A program made the translations under genes and the position numbers. The notes under the pieces were generated by a model, which saw only the letters and a program-made list of their open reading frames with translations, was not told the DNA's origin and made no database searches. Positions 25,953-34,591 of a DNA stretch of 64,000 bases are shown here, one piece after another (the first letter of the stretch is position 1; every line of letters begins with the position of its first letter). This DNA comes from Cyclobacterium xiamenense (lineage in GTDB: Bacteria > Bacteroidota > Bacteroidia > Cytophagales > Cyclobacteriaceae): positions 62,001-126,000 of the forward strand of contig NZ_WIOK01000004.1 of the NCBI RefSeq assembly GCF_009467825.1, in the 5' to 3' direction.

Positions 25953-26147
25953 ATGATGCGTACGTCTTATTTGGATTACTACAAAATGATATTGGAAAAG
26001 GTAAGCTTCGACTATGGTCTGGTGAAGAAGGAACTTCACAAAGCCAATCAGGTACTGACCGGAGAAGAGCAATCCCGGTTAAGAAAATGGATGCTTCAAA
26101 ACGGACTACTTTTCGAAGCAAAGGCTGCCTTGCATACAGGTAGCTGA
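25953..26147 (+). CDS. small conserved hypothetical protein (64 aa)
   Basis: 64 residues with no signal peptide or membrane segment. It begins MMRTSYLDYYKMILEKVSFD and is rich in charged, helix-forming residues (KKELHKANQVLTGEEQSRLRKWML). I recall similar short proteins with the YxDYxKxxLEKVSFD start in other Bacteroidota, but no function is known to me. It lies 34 bp after hsp20 in the same direction and is followed by a terminator, so it is probably co-transcribed with hsp20 and may be stress-induced. The overlapping ORF in another frame (25925-26143) lacks any pattern and is a shadow. Confidence 0.65.
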   Translation: MMRTSYLDYYKMILEKVSFDYGLVKKELHKANQVLTGEEQSRLRKWMLQNGLLFEAKAALHTGS

Positions 26148-26199
26148 AGCCGCAGCGTCCGGTTGAACGGTAAATTTTGTACCTAGTGAAAATTTGAGC

Positions 26200-26234
26200 A
26201 AAAAAAGGTTCAGCAAAGCTGGGCCTTTTTTTGC
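26200..26234 (+). terminator. intrinsic terminator after hsp20 and the small ORF
   Basis: A-rich arm AAAAAAGGTTCAGC pairs with GCTGGGCCTTTTTTT around an AAA loop (two G-T pairs in the stem) and ends in a T-run. It is placed 53 bp after the stop of the 64-residue ORF. Confidence 0.75.
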
Positions 26235-26424
26235 TTTTAGCACCTCCTCTGCCGGTAGGTGTTTCGCCCCGAAAATCTACGCTTGGTTTCGTACTACCCG
26301 TGCCTTGATTTGCTGCGTGAAACATAAATTCGCATGGTAAATGATTGCCACCGAGGCTCTGATCAGGTAGGCAGGCGGCCGGTTTGGGCAGGTTGCTGCC
26401 CGTTGAAATCCAGCGAAATGCAGA

Positions 26425-26450
26425 AAAAATACCCCGATCCGGGTATTTTT
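26425..26450. terminator. bidirectional intrinsic terminator downstream of fdhD
   Basis: AAAAATACCC (26425-26434) and GGGTATTTTT (26441-26450) form a perfect 10-bp stem with a 6-nt loop. On the minus strand it ends in a T-run about 110 bp after the fdhD stop. The rest of the gap between 26148 and 26557 shows no gene. Confidence 0.75.
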
Positions 26451-26557
26451 CGGAATACCTATCTGGCTAACTTTGTGCTGGGTGATAAGTACATTTTTCG
26501 AAATGGGATTTTTTCCATGGAACCTGGAGGGCATTATTTAGGTGATTTTTTTGCTCT

Positions 26558-27406
26558 CTAGCTTATTCGCTCCCAGCCGCTGTAGCTATTGAACCGGTCG
26601 TGTTTCAAAAAGCCAATTAGTGTTTGGTTTTTTTCCTGGGCCAGGCGTACCGCCAGGCTGCTGGGGGCACCCAGTGCTACCAGGACCTGAATACCGGCAT
26701 TCACCGCTTTCTGTACCATTTCGAAGCTCACCCTACCGCTAAGCAGCACGATTTTGTTTTCCCGGGGTGCAATTCCCTGGCGCAGGGCGGCTCCAATCAA
26801 TTTGTCCAGGGCATTGTGCCGTCCCACATCTTCCCGAAGCAGGAGCATCTTTCCGCTGGCATCGTACAAAACAGCGGCGTGAAGGCCTCCGGTGTAGTTG
26901 AAGCCGGTCTGTTCGGCGTTCAGTGCTAAGGGCAAGGACCGAATCGTGTCTGCCGGGATTTTCCAACGACCATCCAAGGGTAACTCCGCTGCCTTGCAGC
27001 TAACCGCTTCAATGGCTGTTTTGCCACAAACCCCGCAACTGGCATGGGTAAAAAAATTCCGTGCCAGGTTTTCGGGATCAACCGCCAGATTTCCCCGCAA
27101 GCGTGCCCGAACCACATTGCCTTCCTCCTCCGGTTTTACCCGTCGGCAATAACGCATTCCCAACAGGTCCTTTTCCGCCTGGATAATACCCTCTGCGTAC
27201 AGAAAACCCATCACCAGATCAAAATCGTGTCCGGGGGTACGCATGGTGACCACCAGGTCTTTCTCCTGCCATGCTCCCCATTTTTCAAACTCCAGACGGA
27301 TTTGTAGCGGCTCTTCCACGGCAACTAAATCCGACAGGGTTTCGGTGCAGGAACCCCGCTGTTTTCTGATTTCCCAGGGCATGACCAAGCCGTTTTGTCC
27401 GCTCAT
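26558..27406 (-). CDS. fdhD: formate dehydrogenase accessory sulfurtransferase FdhD
   Basis: Carries sulfur from a cysteine desulfurase (IscS in E. coli) to the molybdenum cofactor of formate-dehydrogenase-type enzymes, activating them. The essential Cys pair is in FTHASCGVCGKTAIEAV. The cofactor-binding fold shows LREDVGRHNALDKLIGAAL and LLSGRVSFEMVQKA, all typical. I place the start at ATG 27406, giving 282 residues and a 4-bp ATGA overlap with the upstream molybdoenzyme gene; the longer frame back to 27454 adds 16 residues without family similarity. The overlap implies translational coupling to its only obvious client, the FdhF-like protein. Confidence 0.95.
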   Translation of the reverse strand: MSGQNGLVMPWEIRKQRGSCTETLSDLVAVEEPLQIRLEFEKWGAWQEKDLVVTMRTPGHDFDLVMGFLYAEGIIQAEKDLLGMRYCRRVKPEEEGNVVRARLRGNLAVDPENLARNFFTHASCGVCGKTAIEAVSCKAAELPLDGRWKIPADTIRSLPLALNAEQTGFNYTGGLHAAVLYDASGKMLLLREDVGRHNALDKLIGAALRQGIAPRENKIVLLSGRVSFEMVQKAVNAGIQVLVALGAPSSLAVRLAQEKNQTLIGFLKHDRFNSYSGWERIS

Positions 27407-29676
27407 GGGTTCATCCGTTTGAGGTGAACTTCCACGTATTTGGACGCCGGACATTGGCTTTCGCCGGAACGGTTTCCCAGGGCAACCAACACGTTTCCCT
27501 CCGGGAAGTAAACCGCCAGGCAGCCCCTCGTGATGGCGTAAGGCACCACCTGAAATCCTTCCAGGATTCGTTTCTCCCCTTCAAAAACACTGCTGAGCTT
27601 CACCCGGTCTCCTGTTTTGCACCCGTATTCCGCCATGTCTTCGGGATGCATCATGACCACCTCCCGGCTATTGGCGATTCCCCGGTAGCGGTCGTCGTAG
27701 CCATAGACGGTAGTATTGAACTGGTCGTGGCTGCGGATGGTCATCAGCGTAAAGGGCGTCTTTGGCGCCGAATCCGCCGGCAGCGGATTGACCGTGAGCT
27801 TTGCTTTTTGATCGTCTGTATGAAAGATACCTTCCCGTGCTCCGTTTGGCAGGTAGAACCCTCCGGGAACACGTGCCCGTTGGTTGTAACGCTCAAAACC
27901 CGGTATGACTTCTTCAACCTTGTCCCGGATTCGGTCGTAATCAACCGACATGCCCTCCCAATCCGTCGGGTTGTCTTTCCCCAGAACTGCCCTGGCCAAC
28001 CCACAAACGATGGCCACTTCGCTCTTGAGCTGCGTGGATGCCGGTTCCAGGTCGCCCTGCGACATGCGTACCCGGCCGGCCGTATCTTCCGTGCTGACCC
28101 ATTGCGGTCCGGCGGGGCTGATGTCTTTTTCCGTGCGCCCCAGACAAGGAAGGATGAGCGCCGTTTTTCCATGAATCAGGTGGCTTCGGTTGAGCTTGGT
28201 GGAAACCTGAACGGTCAGCTCACACTGCTGCAAGCCCTGGAATACCTTGGCGGTATCCGGAGCTGCCAGCGCAAAATTCCCGCCCATTCCAAAAAATACC
28301 CGGGCCTGCCCGGAGAGCATGGCTTCTACCGCACCTACTGCACCCAGGCCATGGTGCCGGGGAGGATCGAAAGAAAAGGCCTTTCCCAACCGGTCGAGAA
28401 AAGCGTCGGGCATTTTCTCCCAAATACCCATGGTGCGGTCGCCCTGTACATTGCTATGGCCTCTTACGGGCAGCGTTCCGGCTCCTTTTTTGCCAATTGA
28501 ACCCTTTACCAACAGGATGTTGACGATTTCACGGATGGTGTTTTCCGCGTTGCGGTGTTGGGTAATGCCCATGGCCCAGGCAATGATGATTTTCTTGCTG
28601 GAGGCAAGCAGGTTGGCGGCCTCCCGGATTTTTTCTACCGGTACCCCACTGGCTTCGATCAACTGGTGCAGGTCGACTTCCTGCAAATGCCGAAGCAGCG
28701 CTTCAAAGCCGCTGGTTTGCTGCCGGATGAAGGTACGATCCAATGTACGGGCCTTCCCGGCGGCATCGGCTTCCAACAGCATTTTCAGTAGGGCTTTTAG
28801 CAGTGCCAGATCCCCGTTCAGCTTTACCTGTAGGTGCAGGTCATGAATGACCGTTGGTTTGCCCACCCATTCCCAGGGTTTTTGGGGGTTTCTGAATTGG
28901 ATCAATCCTGTTTCCGGAAGGGGGTTTACCATGATGATTTTGCCTCCGTTTCGTTTGAGTTTTTCCAGGGAGGTAAGCATGCGGGGAGCGTTGGTTCCGG
29001 GGTTTTGGCCAAGAACCAGCAGCAGATCGGTCTCGGGAATGTCTGCCAGGGTCACGGATGCTTTCCCAATACCCAGGGTTTCCGACAGGGCCTTACCCGA
29101 AGCCTCGTGGCACATATTGGAGCAATCGGGGAGATTGTTCGTCCCAAATTGCCGGACAAAACATTGGTAGAGAAAAGCCGCTTCGTTGCTTGTGCGGCCA
29201 GAGGTATAGAACAGGGCCTGGTCCGGATGGTTCAATCCGTTGAGTTTTTCGGCGATAAGCGAAAAAGCAGCCTCCCAGGAAATGGGGCGGTAATGGCTGG
29301 CGTTTTCTTCCAGGACCATGGGCTCGGTCAGGCGGCCCTGTTTTTCCAGCCAATGGTCGGATTTTTCGACCAACTCCCGAATGCTGTGCTGCGCAAAGAA
29401 GGGAGGTGCTATCCGTTTATAGCCCGTTTCCCAGGCCACCGCCTTGGCTCCATTCTCGCAGTATTCCGCAAGTTTCGAAACCTCCTCCGGGTCGGGGTCT
29501 GGCCAGGCACAACTGGGGCAATCAACGCCTTTGGGTTGATTAAGTTTGAAAAGGGTTTTTATCCCCCGACCGATATGGGTTTCTTCCCACAGGGAGTAGG
29601 CCACGGACTGAATGGATCGTGGACCTGCGGCGGTTTTGGGAGGGGGGCTAAGTTTGACGCTTCTTTTTGGGCTCAT
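27403..29676 (-). CDS. FdhF/YdeP-like molybdopterin oxidoreductase, alpha subunit
   Basis: Large molybdopterin enzyme of the FdhF/YdeP family (about 757 residues from ATG 29676; the TTG at 29721 is less likely). The family-specific N-terminal run VDCPSCAWPDPDPEE carries Cys residues that probably bind an Fe-S cluster. The region SNMCHEASGKALSETLGIG corresponds to the active-site segment, and unlike true FdhH there is no UGA/selenocysteine or Cys in the Mo-ligand place. LLLVLGQNPGTNAPRM and GMGGNFALAAPD bind the pterin, and the C-terminal MoCo-binding domain shows TIRSHDQFNTTVYGYDDRYRG. Some relatives work in acid resistance, and many have no known substrate. It is coupled to fdhD. Confidence 0.92.
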   Translation of the reverse strand: MSPKRSVKLSPPPKTAAGPRSIQSVAYSLWEETHIGRGIKTLFKLNQPKGVDCPSCAWPDPDPEEVSKLAEYCENGAKAVAWETGYKRIAPPFFAQHSIRELVEKSDHWLEKQGRLTEPMVLEENASHYRPISWEAAFSLIAEKLNGLNHPDQALFYTSGRTSNEAAFLYQCFVRQFGTNNLPDCSNMCHEASGKALSETLGIGKASVTLADIPETDLLLVLGQNPGTNAPRMLTSLEKLKRNGGKIIMVNPLPETGLIQFRNPQKPWEWVGKPTVIHDLHLQVKLNGDLALLKALLKMLLEADAAGKARTLDRTFIRQQTSGFEALLRHLQEVDLHQLIEASGVPVEKIREAANLLASSKKIIIAWAMGITQHRNAENTIREIVNILLVKGSIGKKGAGTLPVRGHSNVQGDRTMGIWEKMPDAFLDRLGKAFSFDPPRHHGLGAVGAVEAMLSGQARVFFGMGGNFALAAPDTAKVFQGLQQCELTVQVSTKLNRSHLIHGKTALILPCLGRTEKDISPAGPQWVSTEDTAGRVRMSQGDLEPASTQLKSEVAIVCGLARAVLGKDNPTDWEGMSVDYDRIRDKVEEVIPGFERYNQRARVPGGFYLPNGAREGIFHTDDQKAKLTVNPLPADSAPKTPFTLMTIRSHDQFNTTVYGYDDRYRGIANSREVVMMHPEDMAEYGCKTGDRVKLSSVFEGEKRILEGFQVVPYAITRGCLAVYFPEGNVLVALGNRSGESQCPASKYVEVHLKRMNP

Positions 29677-30031
29677 TTTTTCCGGGTCTAGGGTGGCGCA
29701 GGTGAGGTTAAAGAAAAGCAAACTTTACAATATTCCCATAGATGCTACAAAAAATTATTCAAAAGGGCAGGCTGTCTGGACTGCTTGTCAGGTTTGCTTG
29801 GTCAGATGCCGTATTCATGTTGGAAGGTTTCCACGTTGAAACCTACCACAAAAATAAGGGCTCTTCGGAAAGAGATCCGTTACTAGTTCATTTCAGTAAA
29901 CGTTTTCTGGGAGCAAAACCTGTACCGAATTCTCTTATAAGGTGTAGTGGGGAGTTTGGTTATCTCAGGAGGAACCTGGCGGATCCATTCCAATGCACCT
30001 TATTCCAGCTGCTTACCGGTTCTGGACCGTG
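29677..30031. other. intergenic region, weak promoter signal only
   Basis: 355 bp between the molybdoenzyme start and the 3' end of the outer-membrane protein gene. On the minus strand TAAAGTTTG (29719-29727) resembles the -7 box but has a 3-nt rather than 2-nt spacer. The plus-strand ORF at 29742 has no recognisable features and overlaps the downstream gene. Confidence 0.4.
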
Positions 30032-32449
30032 TCAGTTTGTTACCCGTTTCTGTTCCTCCTGCGAGCCTACTTTTCTCTTTCTGGTTCCTTTGATTTTGCT
30101 GTTGCCAAATTTGTAGGTATAGCTGGCCATAAACACCCGATTGTCAAACCTAACCCTACCGTAAAAATCAATCCTGGCATCTTCAAATGAGCGTAATCGG
30201 AATTGGTTGGTTTCGAGTAGGTCGTTGCAGGCGATCCGTAGGACTCCGGCTTTTTCAAAGTCCTTTTGAATACCGAGGTTGATAAAGCCTCTCGATAGCG
30301 AATTTAAATAGCCCTGTATGGTCGGAGAGCGGTAATTCCCCAAAAGCTCCACCGTGTAGTTATTGGGAAGCGTAAAGGTGTTGGTCAGCACCAGCTGAAT
30401 CCCTCGTTGGTCCACCTCATATACCTCTCCATTCAGCACAGAATTGATTTTCTGGTAATTCGCGGTAAGATTACTTTGGGTCTCCCACCAGGAAGTAAAC
30501 TCCATTGGGAAGGCGAGCGTCAGGGCAACCGTCTGCGCTCGGTCAACATTTTCCGACTTCAGGAATAGGATATTGGTCTCCGCATCCAGGGTGGGTTGAA
30601 AACGTGCGATGACGTCTCTGTCCAGACTGTGTTGCACCGATAGAAGTAGGCTCTTGAAGGAATAGTCAGCCTTAATCGTAGTGGTATAGGTAGGCTTTAT
30701 GGTTTCATTTCCTGCTAAAAAGGTATAGGGGTCTAAAAGTAGTGCAAATGGTGCCATCTCGTTAAAGGAAGGACGGGTAATCCGGCGCCCATAGGAGGCA
30801 TGAACCCGGTGATTGGAATTAATTTTTCGGGAAAAAAACAGGGTGGGAAAGAAATTTCCATAGTCTCTTTTAACGAGTTCTTCTCCCGAGGCAGTAGTTA
30901 GGTTGCTGGACGTATGTTCGTAGCGTAATCCGGCACCCATCGTCGTGTTTTCATCCAATACGATGCTGGCCGAGGAAAAAGCGGCCAGGATATCTTCCTG
31001 CAGGACGCCATCGCTGCTAAACGTAGGATTGAACACCCATTCCGTTCCCACTTTTTTATCGAATACGACGGTATTTTCAAGCTGTGAAAAGGTAGCCCGA
31101 ATACCGGATTCAAGCGCAACCGACTCCCCTAATTTGATGGAATGGGTTGCATCTCCCACCCAAAGCGCTATGGGCGTATCTTTGGCTATTCTGACTTCCT
31201 CCGATTCGATGAAATTACTTGACTCATCGTAAAAGTCGATTTGATTTCTGGTAGGGAAGGAATTCGTATACCACAGGTAATCCAAATTAAAACCAAAGAC
31301 CTGATCCCTGCTTAGCGTATGCTGTAGGTGGATATTGCCCATTACATGGCTCCAGTTGTCAACTTCATCCAGGGACATGACAGCCAGCGAATCCGGGGAG
31401 ATGGAATAGGTGGATGCGGTACGTGTGGATGCGCTATTATGTCTACGGTTCTCGTAGCCACTAATAAGTCCGCTAAGGATGGTTTTGCTTCCCATCACGT
31501 AATCAAATCCAGCCTGATAGTTGAATGTTTTCCTGCGGTGGAAGTTATCGCTGTCTATTTGGATTCCCAGATCCTCAAAACCGTTATTGTTTCCTCTATA
31601 TCGGGTTGCGAAGGGGACCTGATCGGCATGGGAAGCAGACAATAGCCCAAACCAGCTGAATTTTGGCCCTTGGTGGTTCAGGGTGAAACTCATACTTCCA
31701 TTGTAGCCGGAGCCATAGCCCTGACCCGTGGTCAGGGAACCGTTGGTGCCAATCGTACCATTGTTTGTTTTCATGACGATGTTGATAAACCCAGCATCAC
31801 CGTCCGCGTCGTACCTGGCAGGAGGGACGGTGATGATCTCGATTTTTTCAACGTCTCTTGCGTTGAGACCTGCCAGCATCTGGTAGGCGGCCTCTACGGG
31901 CATTCGGAATCGTTGTCCATTCATCAGGATAACGACGCCGTTTTTGCCCAGGACGGAAAGCAAATTGTTTTGCCGGTCCACGGATACGCCGGGAGACCTA
32001 TCCAGCATCTCCAGAATGGATAATCCGGCGGCGGTAATGCTAGTGGCCACATTAACGATCATTTTTCCCTGTTCCAGCTCAAACAGTGGGCGGGTGGCCG
32101 TCACGGTCACCTCATCCAGCTGCTGTTGTTCTTCTGTTACCATGATAGCAGGTAGCTCATTTTTCCCGGTTCCCGGGAAGTGAAAGCCGGGAGAATAGCT
32201 TTTTTCGAAGCCAAGCTGGGACACTTCCACGAAGTAATCCCCTTTAGGTATGTCCGAAAAAACAAAGTGTCCCGATTCATCGGAAATAGCTCCCTTAATC
32301 AGGGCAGAATCCGTTTCATTCCGGAGCAATACACTTGCAAATGCGAGTTCATTGTCCCTGGAATCCCGCACGTCTCCCTGAATGACTCCCTGCGAAAATC
32401 CCGGTGTAAGTAGCGAGGAACAAAGAATTAAACCGATTACCGTTTTCAT
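30032..32449 (-). CDS. outer-membrane beta-barrel (TonB-dependent-like) receptor with carboxypeptidase-like N-domain
   Basis: 805-residue outer-membrane protein: signal peptide to about residue 19 (TPGFSQ), a carboxypeptidase-regulatory-like domain (VIQGDVRDSRDNELAFASVLL to about 100), a plug (ATSITAAGLSILEMLDRSPGV, then ARDVEKIEIITVPPARYDADG) and an outer-membrane beta-barrel family C-terminal region. It is the type usually annotated as outer membrane beta-barrel family or TonB-dependent receptor, but not SusC. It closely parallels the 803-residue protein at 45542 in layout and wording, so the two are probably paralogues. Promoter site A of the 21-bp repeat regulon lies upstream. The cargo is unknown. 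Confidence 0.9.
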   Translation of the reverse strand: MKTVIGLILCSSLLTPGFSQGVIQGDVRDSRDNELAFASVLLRNETDSALIKGAISDESGHFVFSDIPKGDYFVEVSQLGFEKSYSPGFHFPGTGKNELPAIMVTEEQQQLDEVTVTATRPLFELEQGKMIVNVATSITAAGLSILEMLDRSPGVSVDRQNNLLSVLGKNGVVILMNGQRFRMPVEAAYQMLAGLNARDVEKIEIITVPPARYDADGDAGFINIVMKTNNGTIGTNGSLTTGQGYGSGYNGSMSFTLNHQGPKFSWFGLLSASHADQVPFATRYRGNNNGFEDLGIQIDSDNFHRRKTFNYQAGFDYVMGSKTILSGLISGYENRRHNSASTRTASTYSISPDSLAVMSLDEVDNWSHVMGNIHLQHTLSRDQVFGFNLDYLWYTNSFPTRNQIDFYDESSNFIESEEVRIAKDTPIALWVGDATHSIKLGESVALESGIRATFSQLENTVVFDKKVGTEWVFNPTFSSDGVLQEDILAAFSSASIVLDENTTMGAGLRYEHTSSNLTTASGEELVKRDYGNFFPTLFFSRKINSNHRVHASYGRRITRPSFNEMAPFALLLDPYTFLAGNETIKPTYTTTIKADYSFKSLLLSVQHSLDRDVIARFQPTLDAETNILFLKSENVDRAQTVALTLAFPMEFTSWWETQSNLTANYQKINSVLNGEVYEVDQRGIQLVLTNTFTLPNNYTVELLGNYRSPTIQGYLNSLSRGFINLGIQKDFEKAGVLRIACNDLLETNQFRLRSFEDARIDFYGRVRFDNRVFMASYTYKFGNSKIKGTRKRKVGSQEEQKRVTN

Positions 32450-32670
32450 GCCTTATTGATTTAAAAGATTCGGAAAGTCCGTCCGGGTATTCGGTCAGTT
32501 GCCTCAATTCCTTCAGGATAACTTATTTCTACGCCAATTTTTGTACGTATGGATCCTTTATAAAGGACAGCGCTGGCCTTCATCCTGGCGGACTTTTGAT
32601 CGGTCAGGAAAGGTGAGGTCACCGGACATTTTGTAGTTTTGGAGTGCCAATGGGCATCCTGTGCACGAGA

Positions 32671-32736
32671 CAAACCTAGGGAATACCGAGGAAAGGGATT
32701 GCGTCAAATGTTCCAAAAAGCGGTACAGATGTTTCC
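32671..32736 (-). promoter_or_regulatory. regulon promoter A: 21-bp direct repeats plus -7 box
   Basis: Reading towards the 30032 gene: GGAAACAT (32736-32729), then exactly 21 bp on TGGAACAT (32715-32708), then 30 bp on a perfect -7 box TAGGTTTG (32678-32671). This is the same layout as sites B-G. The leader would be about 215 nt. Confidence 0.75.
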
Positions 32737-33178
32737 TGGCTATACCTATCCGGTTGTAAGTCGATAAAGAAACTCCTGCGTTTCAAGCAATCTTTTTTCG
32801 ATCTTCTTCCGATTCGGTAGCTCTCGATACCCATTTACTACTGGAACAGCCAAAATTTGTGGACCAGGTGAATCGAACCAGATGCGTCGACTGTCGTCTG
32901 CACAACGGGCGGCTTGGATTAAAAACCGATTAGAGGATTGCTGTTTCGGAAGGACAATCTGCTTGACCAGTAGATGTCTTCCACTGAAAATTTAAAGGGT
33001 CCGTTTTTAGTTTTCGGGTCAAAGTCACTGGTATCAGATCCTATATGGGAGGTGCCAGAATCATGGGTTCTTTACCTGTTCTACCCCTCAGTCTGCTGAC
33101 GTTGGGAGTCTGGAGCCGTTTTGACTTTCTATTTGAGGTTTTTTCACCGAATATATTAGTCGGAAAATACCGATACGA
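32737..33178. other. non-coding interval between divergent regulon promoters A and F
   Basis: No ORF here has recognisable features. It is AT-rich and bounded by regulon promoter A (minus) and F (plus). Possibly decayed sequence; I see no transposase remnant. Confidence 0.4.
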
Positions 33179-33245
33179 AGTAACAGAAGTCCAAGTTTTT
33201 GAAACAAATGTATTAACCAAGACAGTCTTTTTTGCCCTAATTTTG
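33179..33245 (+). promoter_or_regulatory. regulon promoter F: 21-bp direct repeats plus perfect -7 box
   Basis: AGTAACAG (33179-33186) and TGAAACAA (33200-33207) are 21 bp apart, followed 31 bp later by TAATTTTG (33238-33245), an exact TAnnTTTG. The distal repeat is the weakest in the set (five of the first seven bases). The next gene, DUF2306, starts 312 bp downstream of the -7 box. Confidence 0.65.
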
Positions 33246-33557
33246 AGAAAGTAATCCCGATGATGTGTTAGGCGACTACCAACATGGAGACAGCTACTGG
33301 TAATCCTTACCCTGTTGAAAGGCCGCTTTAACCTGAGTTAGAAATAAGTTAGATTATCTAAAATCATTACAGTTTCTGCTCATCGTTTACGCGAAGTCCT
33401 GTTTCGCTAGCCGAGGCACGGAGCTTCTGACGCAGGCGGCAGGAGTTATTTGGTTTGACAACGGACTACCTGCATTCGAAGGAGTTGCATTAGATCTCTT
33501 TGCAAGACAGTTTAGATTGAAAGAAAAAAACGAACAGTCACTTTAAACCTCACTAAG
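33246..33557 (+). other. long leader or decayed gene between promoter F and the DUF2306 gene
   Basis: About 310 bp that should be transcribed from promoter F. It contains no ORF with a start codon longer than about 15 residues; one start-less open frame of about 60 codons ends at a TAA before 33550 and resembles nothing I know. It may be a leader RNA or a deleted gene. Confidence 0.35.
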
Positions 33558-34229
33558 ATGGATTCGCTATCGCTAAAGACTAACGTATTTCGAAAGCCGC
33601 TTCAAATGGCCTTTTTGCTCTTATTGATTTATTTGGCCTACATGGCCTTGTACCACGGTATAAGGGGGTTGGCTTATTTTCAGAACAATTCCAATACAGT
33701 AATAAATCCCGTTATTCTTTTGGCACATATTGGAACTGGTTTCATAGCTCTTGTAATAGGACCTTTGCAATTTTCGGGCGGACTGAAGAAACGCTACCTA
33801 AAAGCCCATCGCAGGGTCGGCAAAATCTACTTGGTAGCAGTCCTCTTAAGCGGTATTTTAGGCCTTTTAATGGGAACCTATCGGACATTCTTCCTCAATC
33901 AAGTTGTTTTTGGTACAGGAACAATGGGGCTTGCTTTGGCGTGGCTTACTACAGCTATTGTCGCGTATAGTTATATACGGAACGGTCTGGTGGAAAAGCA
34001 TAAGGAGTGGATGGTTCGCAACTATGTGGTTACTTTTGGATTCGTAACGTATCGGATTGGGGCTGATTGGATGATCCAGCATGGCTTTAGTGGGCAGGAT
34101 TCAACCGTTATGGCTTGGTTATGTTGGGTACCTCAGTTAATGTTGGTGGATTATTTTTTTCAGCTAAGAGGCCAACATAAACGCCAAAAAGGCAACACCC
34201 TTGAAACCGAAGGAATGGCAAAACTTTAG
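33558..34229 (+). CDS. DUF2306 family membrane protein
   Basis: 223-residue inner-membrane protein with about six hydrophobic segments (MAFLLLLIYLAYMALYHGI, PVILLAHIGTGFIALVIGPL, IYLVAVLLSGILGLLMG, GTGTMGLALAWLTTAIVAY, and weaker later ones). The conserved KAHRRVGKIYL and EKHKEWMVRNYVVTFGFVTYRI runs, with their His and Arg residues inside the membrane half, are those of DUF2306 proteins. That family is of unknown function, with a fold reminiscent of quinone- or heme-interacting membrane proteins. It is the only plausible target of regulon promoter F. It ends before promoter E of the hybrid kinase gene. Confidence 0.82.
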   Translation: MDSLSLKTNVFRKPLQMAFLLLLIYLAYMALYHGIRGLAYFQNNSNTVINPVILLAHIGTGFIALVIGPLQFSGGLKKRYLKAHRRVGKIYLVAVLLSGILGLLMGTYRTFFLNQVVFGTGTMGLALAWLTTAIVAYSYIRNGLVEKHKEWMVRNYVVTFGFVTYRIGADWMIQHGFSGQDSTVMAWLCWVPQLMLVDYFFQLRGQHKRQKGNTLETEGMAKL

Positions 34230-34445
34230 TACAAGCTATCTCTCTTTCAAGCTCCTCCATAAAAACCAATCAGGGGTTTGGCGAAGGGCAGGGTGCGAAA
34301 TTTTCTTTAGCGGAGTTATTAGTTTTATTCAATGCAATACCTTGCCTACCGCTTTCTCCCCTAACTAGTTTCAGGGATTTATTTAACGGAATACCTATTG
34401 ATAGGTGCCTTAAATAAGATTAACCACTATTTTAATAATTTTGAA

Positions 34446-34511
34446 TGGAACGATTGTTTTAATCTTTGAAACATATGTATTAGCAACCGCCGGTAAATAT
34501 AAGTAGCTTAA
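34446..34511 (+). promoter_or_regulatory. regulon promoter E upstream of the hybrid sensor kinase gene
   Basis: TGGAACGA (34446-34453) and TGAAACAT (34467-34474) lie 21 bp apart; 30 bp after the second is TAGCTTAA (34504-34511), a weak -7 box in exactly the position seen at the other sites. An unrelated TAATTTTG (34436-34443) just upstream is an alternative -7 box. If real, the kinase activates its own gene. Confidence 0.55.
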
Positions 34512-34591
34512 AGGGTGAAAAAGCCAACTGGAGCGAAGTGAAATCAATCGCCAGAAAAGGGCCGGTGTTGGATCGTAATCGTGCCGAAAAG

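Noticed and set aside
27424-28500. 358-codon plus-strand ORF opposite the molybdoenzyme gene
   Set aside because: Antisense shadow of a high-GC coding region without recognisable motifs.
27403-29676. Selenocysteine in the FdhF-like enzyme
   Set aside because: No in-frame TGA in the active-site region; YdeP-type relatives also lack the Sec/Cys ligand.
29742-30116. 124-codon plus-strand ORF
   Set aside because: No family pattern, many Cys and Phe residues, and it overlaps the 3' end of the outer-membrane protein gene.
32842-32868. TGGAACA and TGGACCA as another regulon site
   Set aside because: The spacing is 18 bp rather than 21, and no -7 box lies at the expected distance.
33045-33254. 69-codon ORF overlapping promoter F
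   Set aside because: It spans the repeats and -7 box of promoter F, and the translation has no known pattern.
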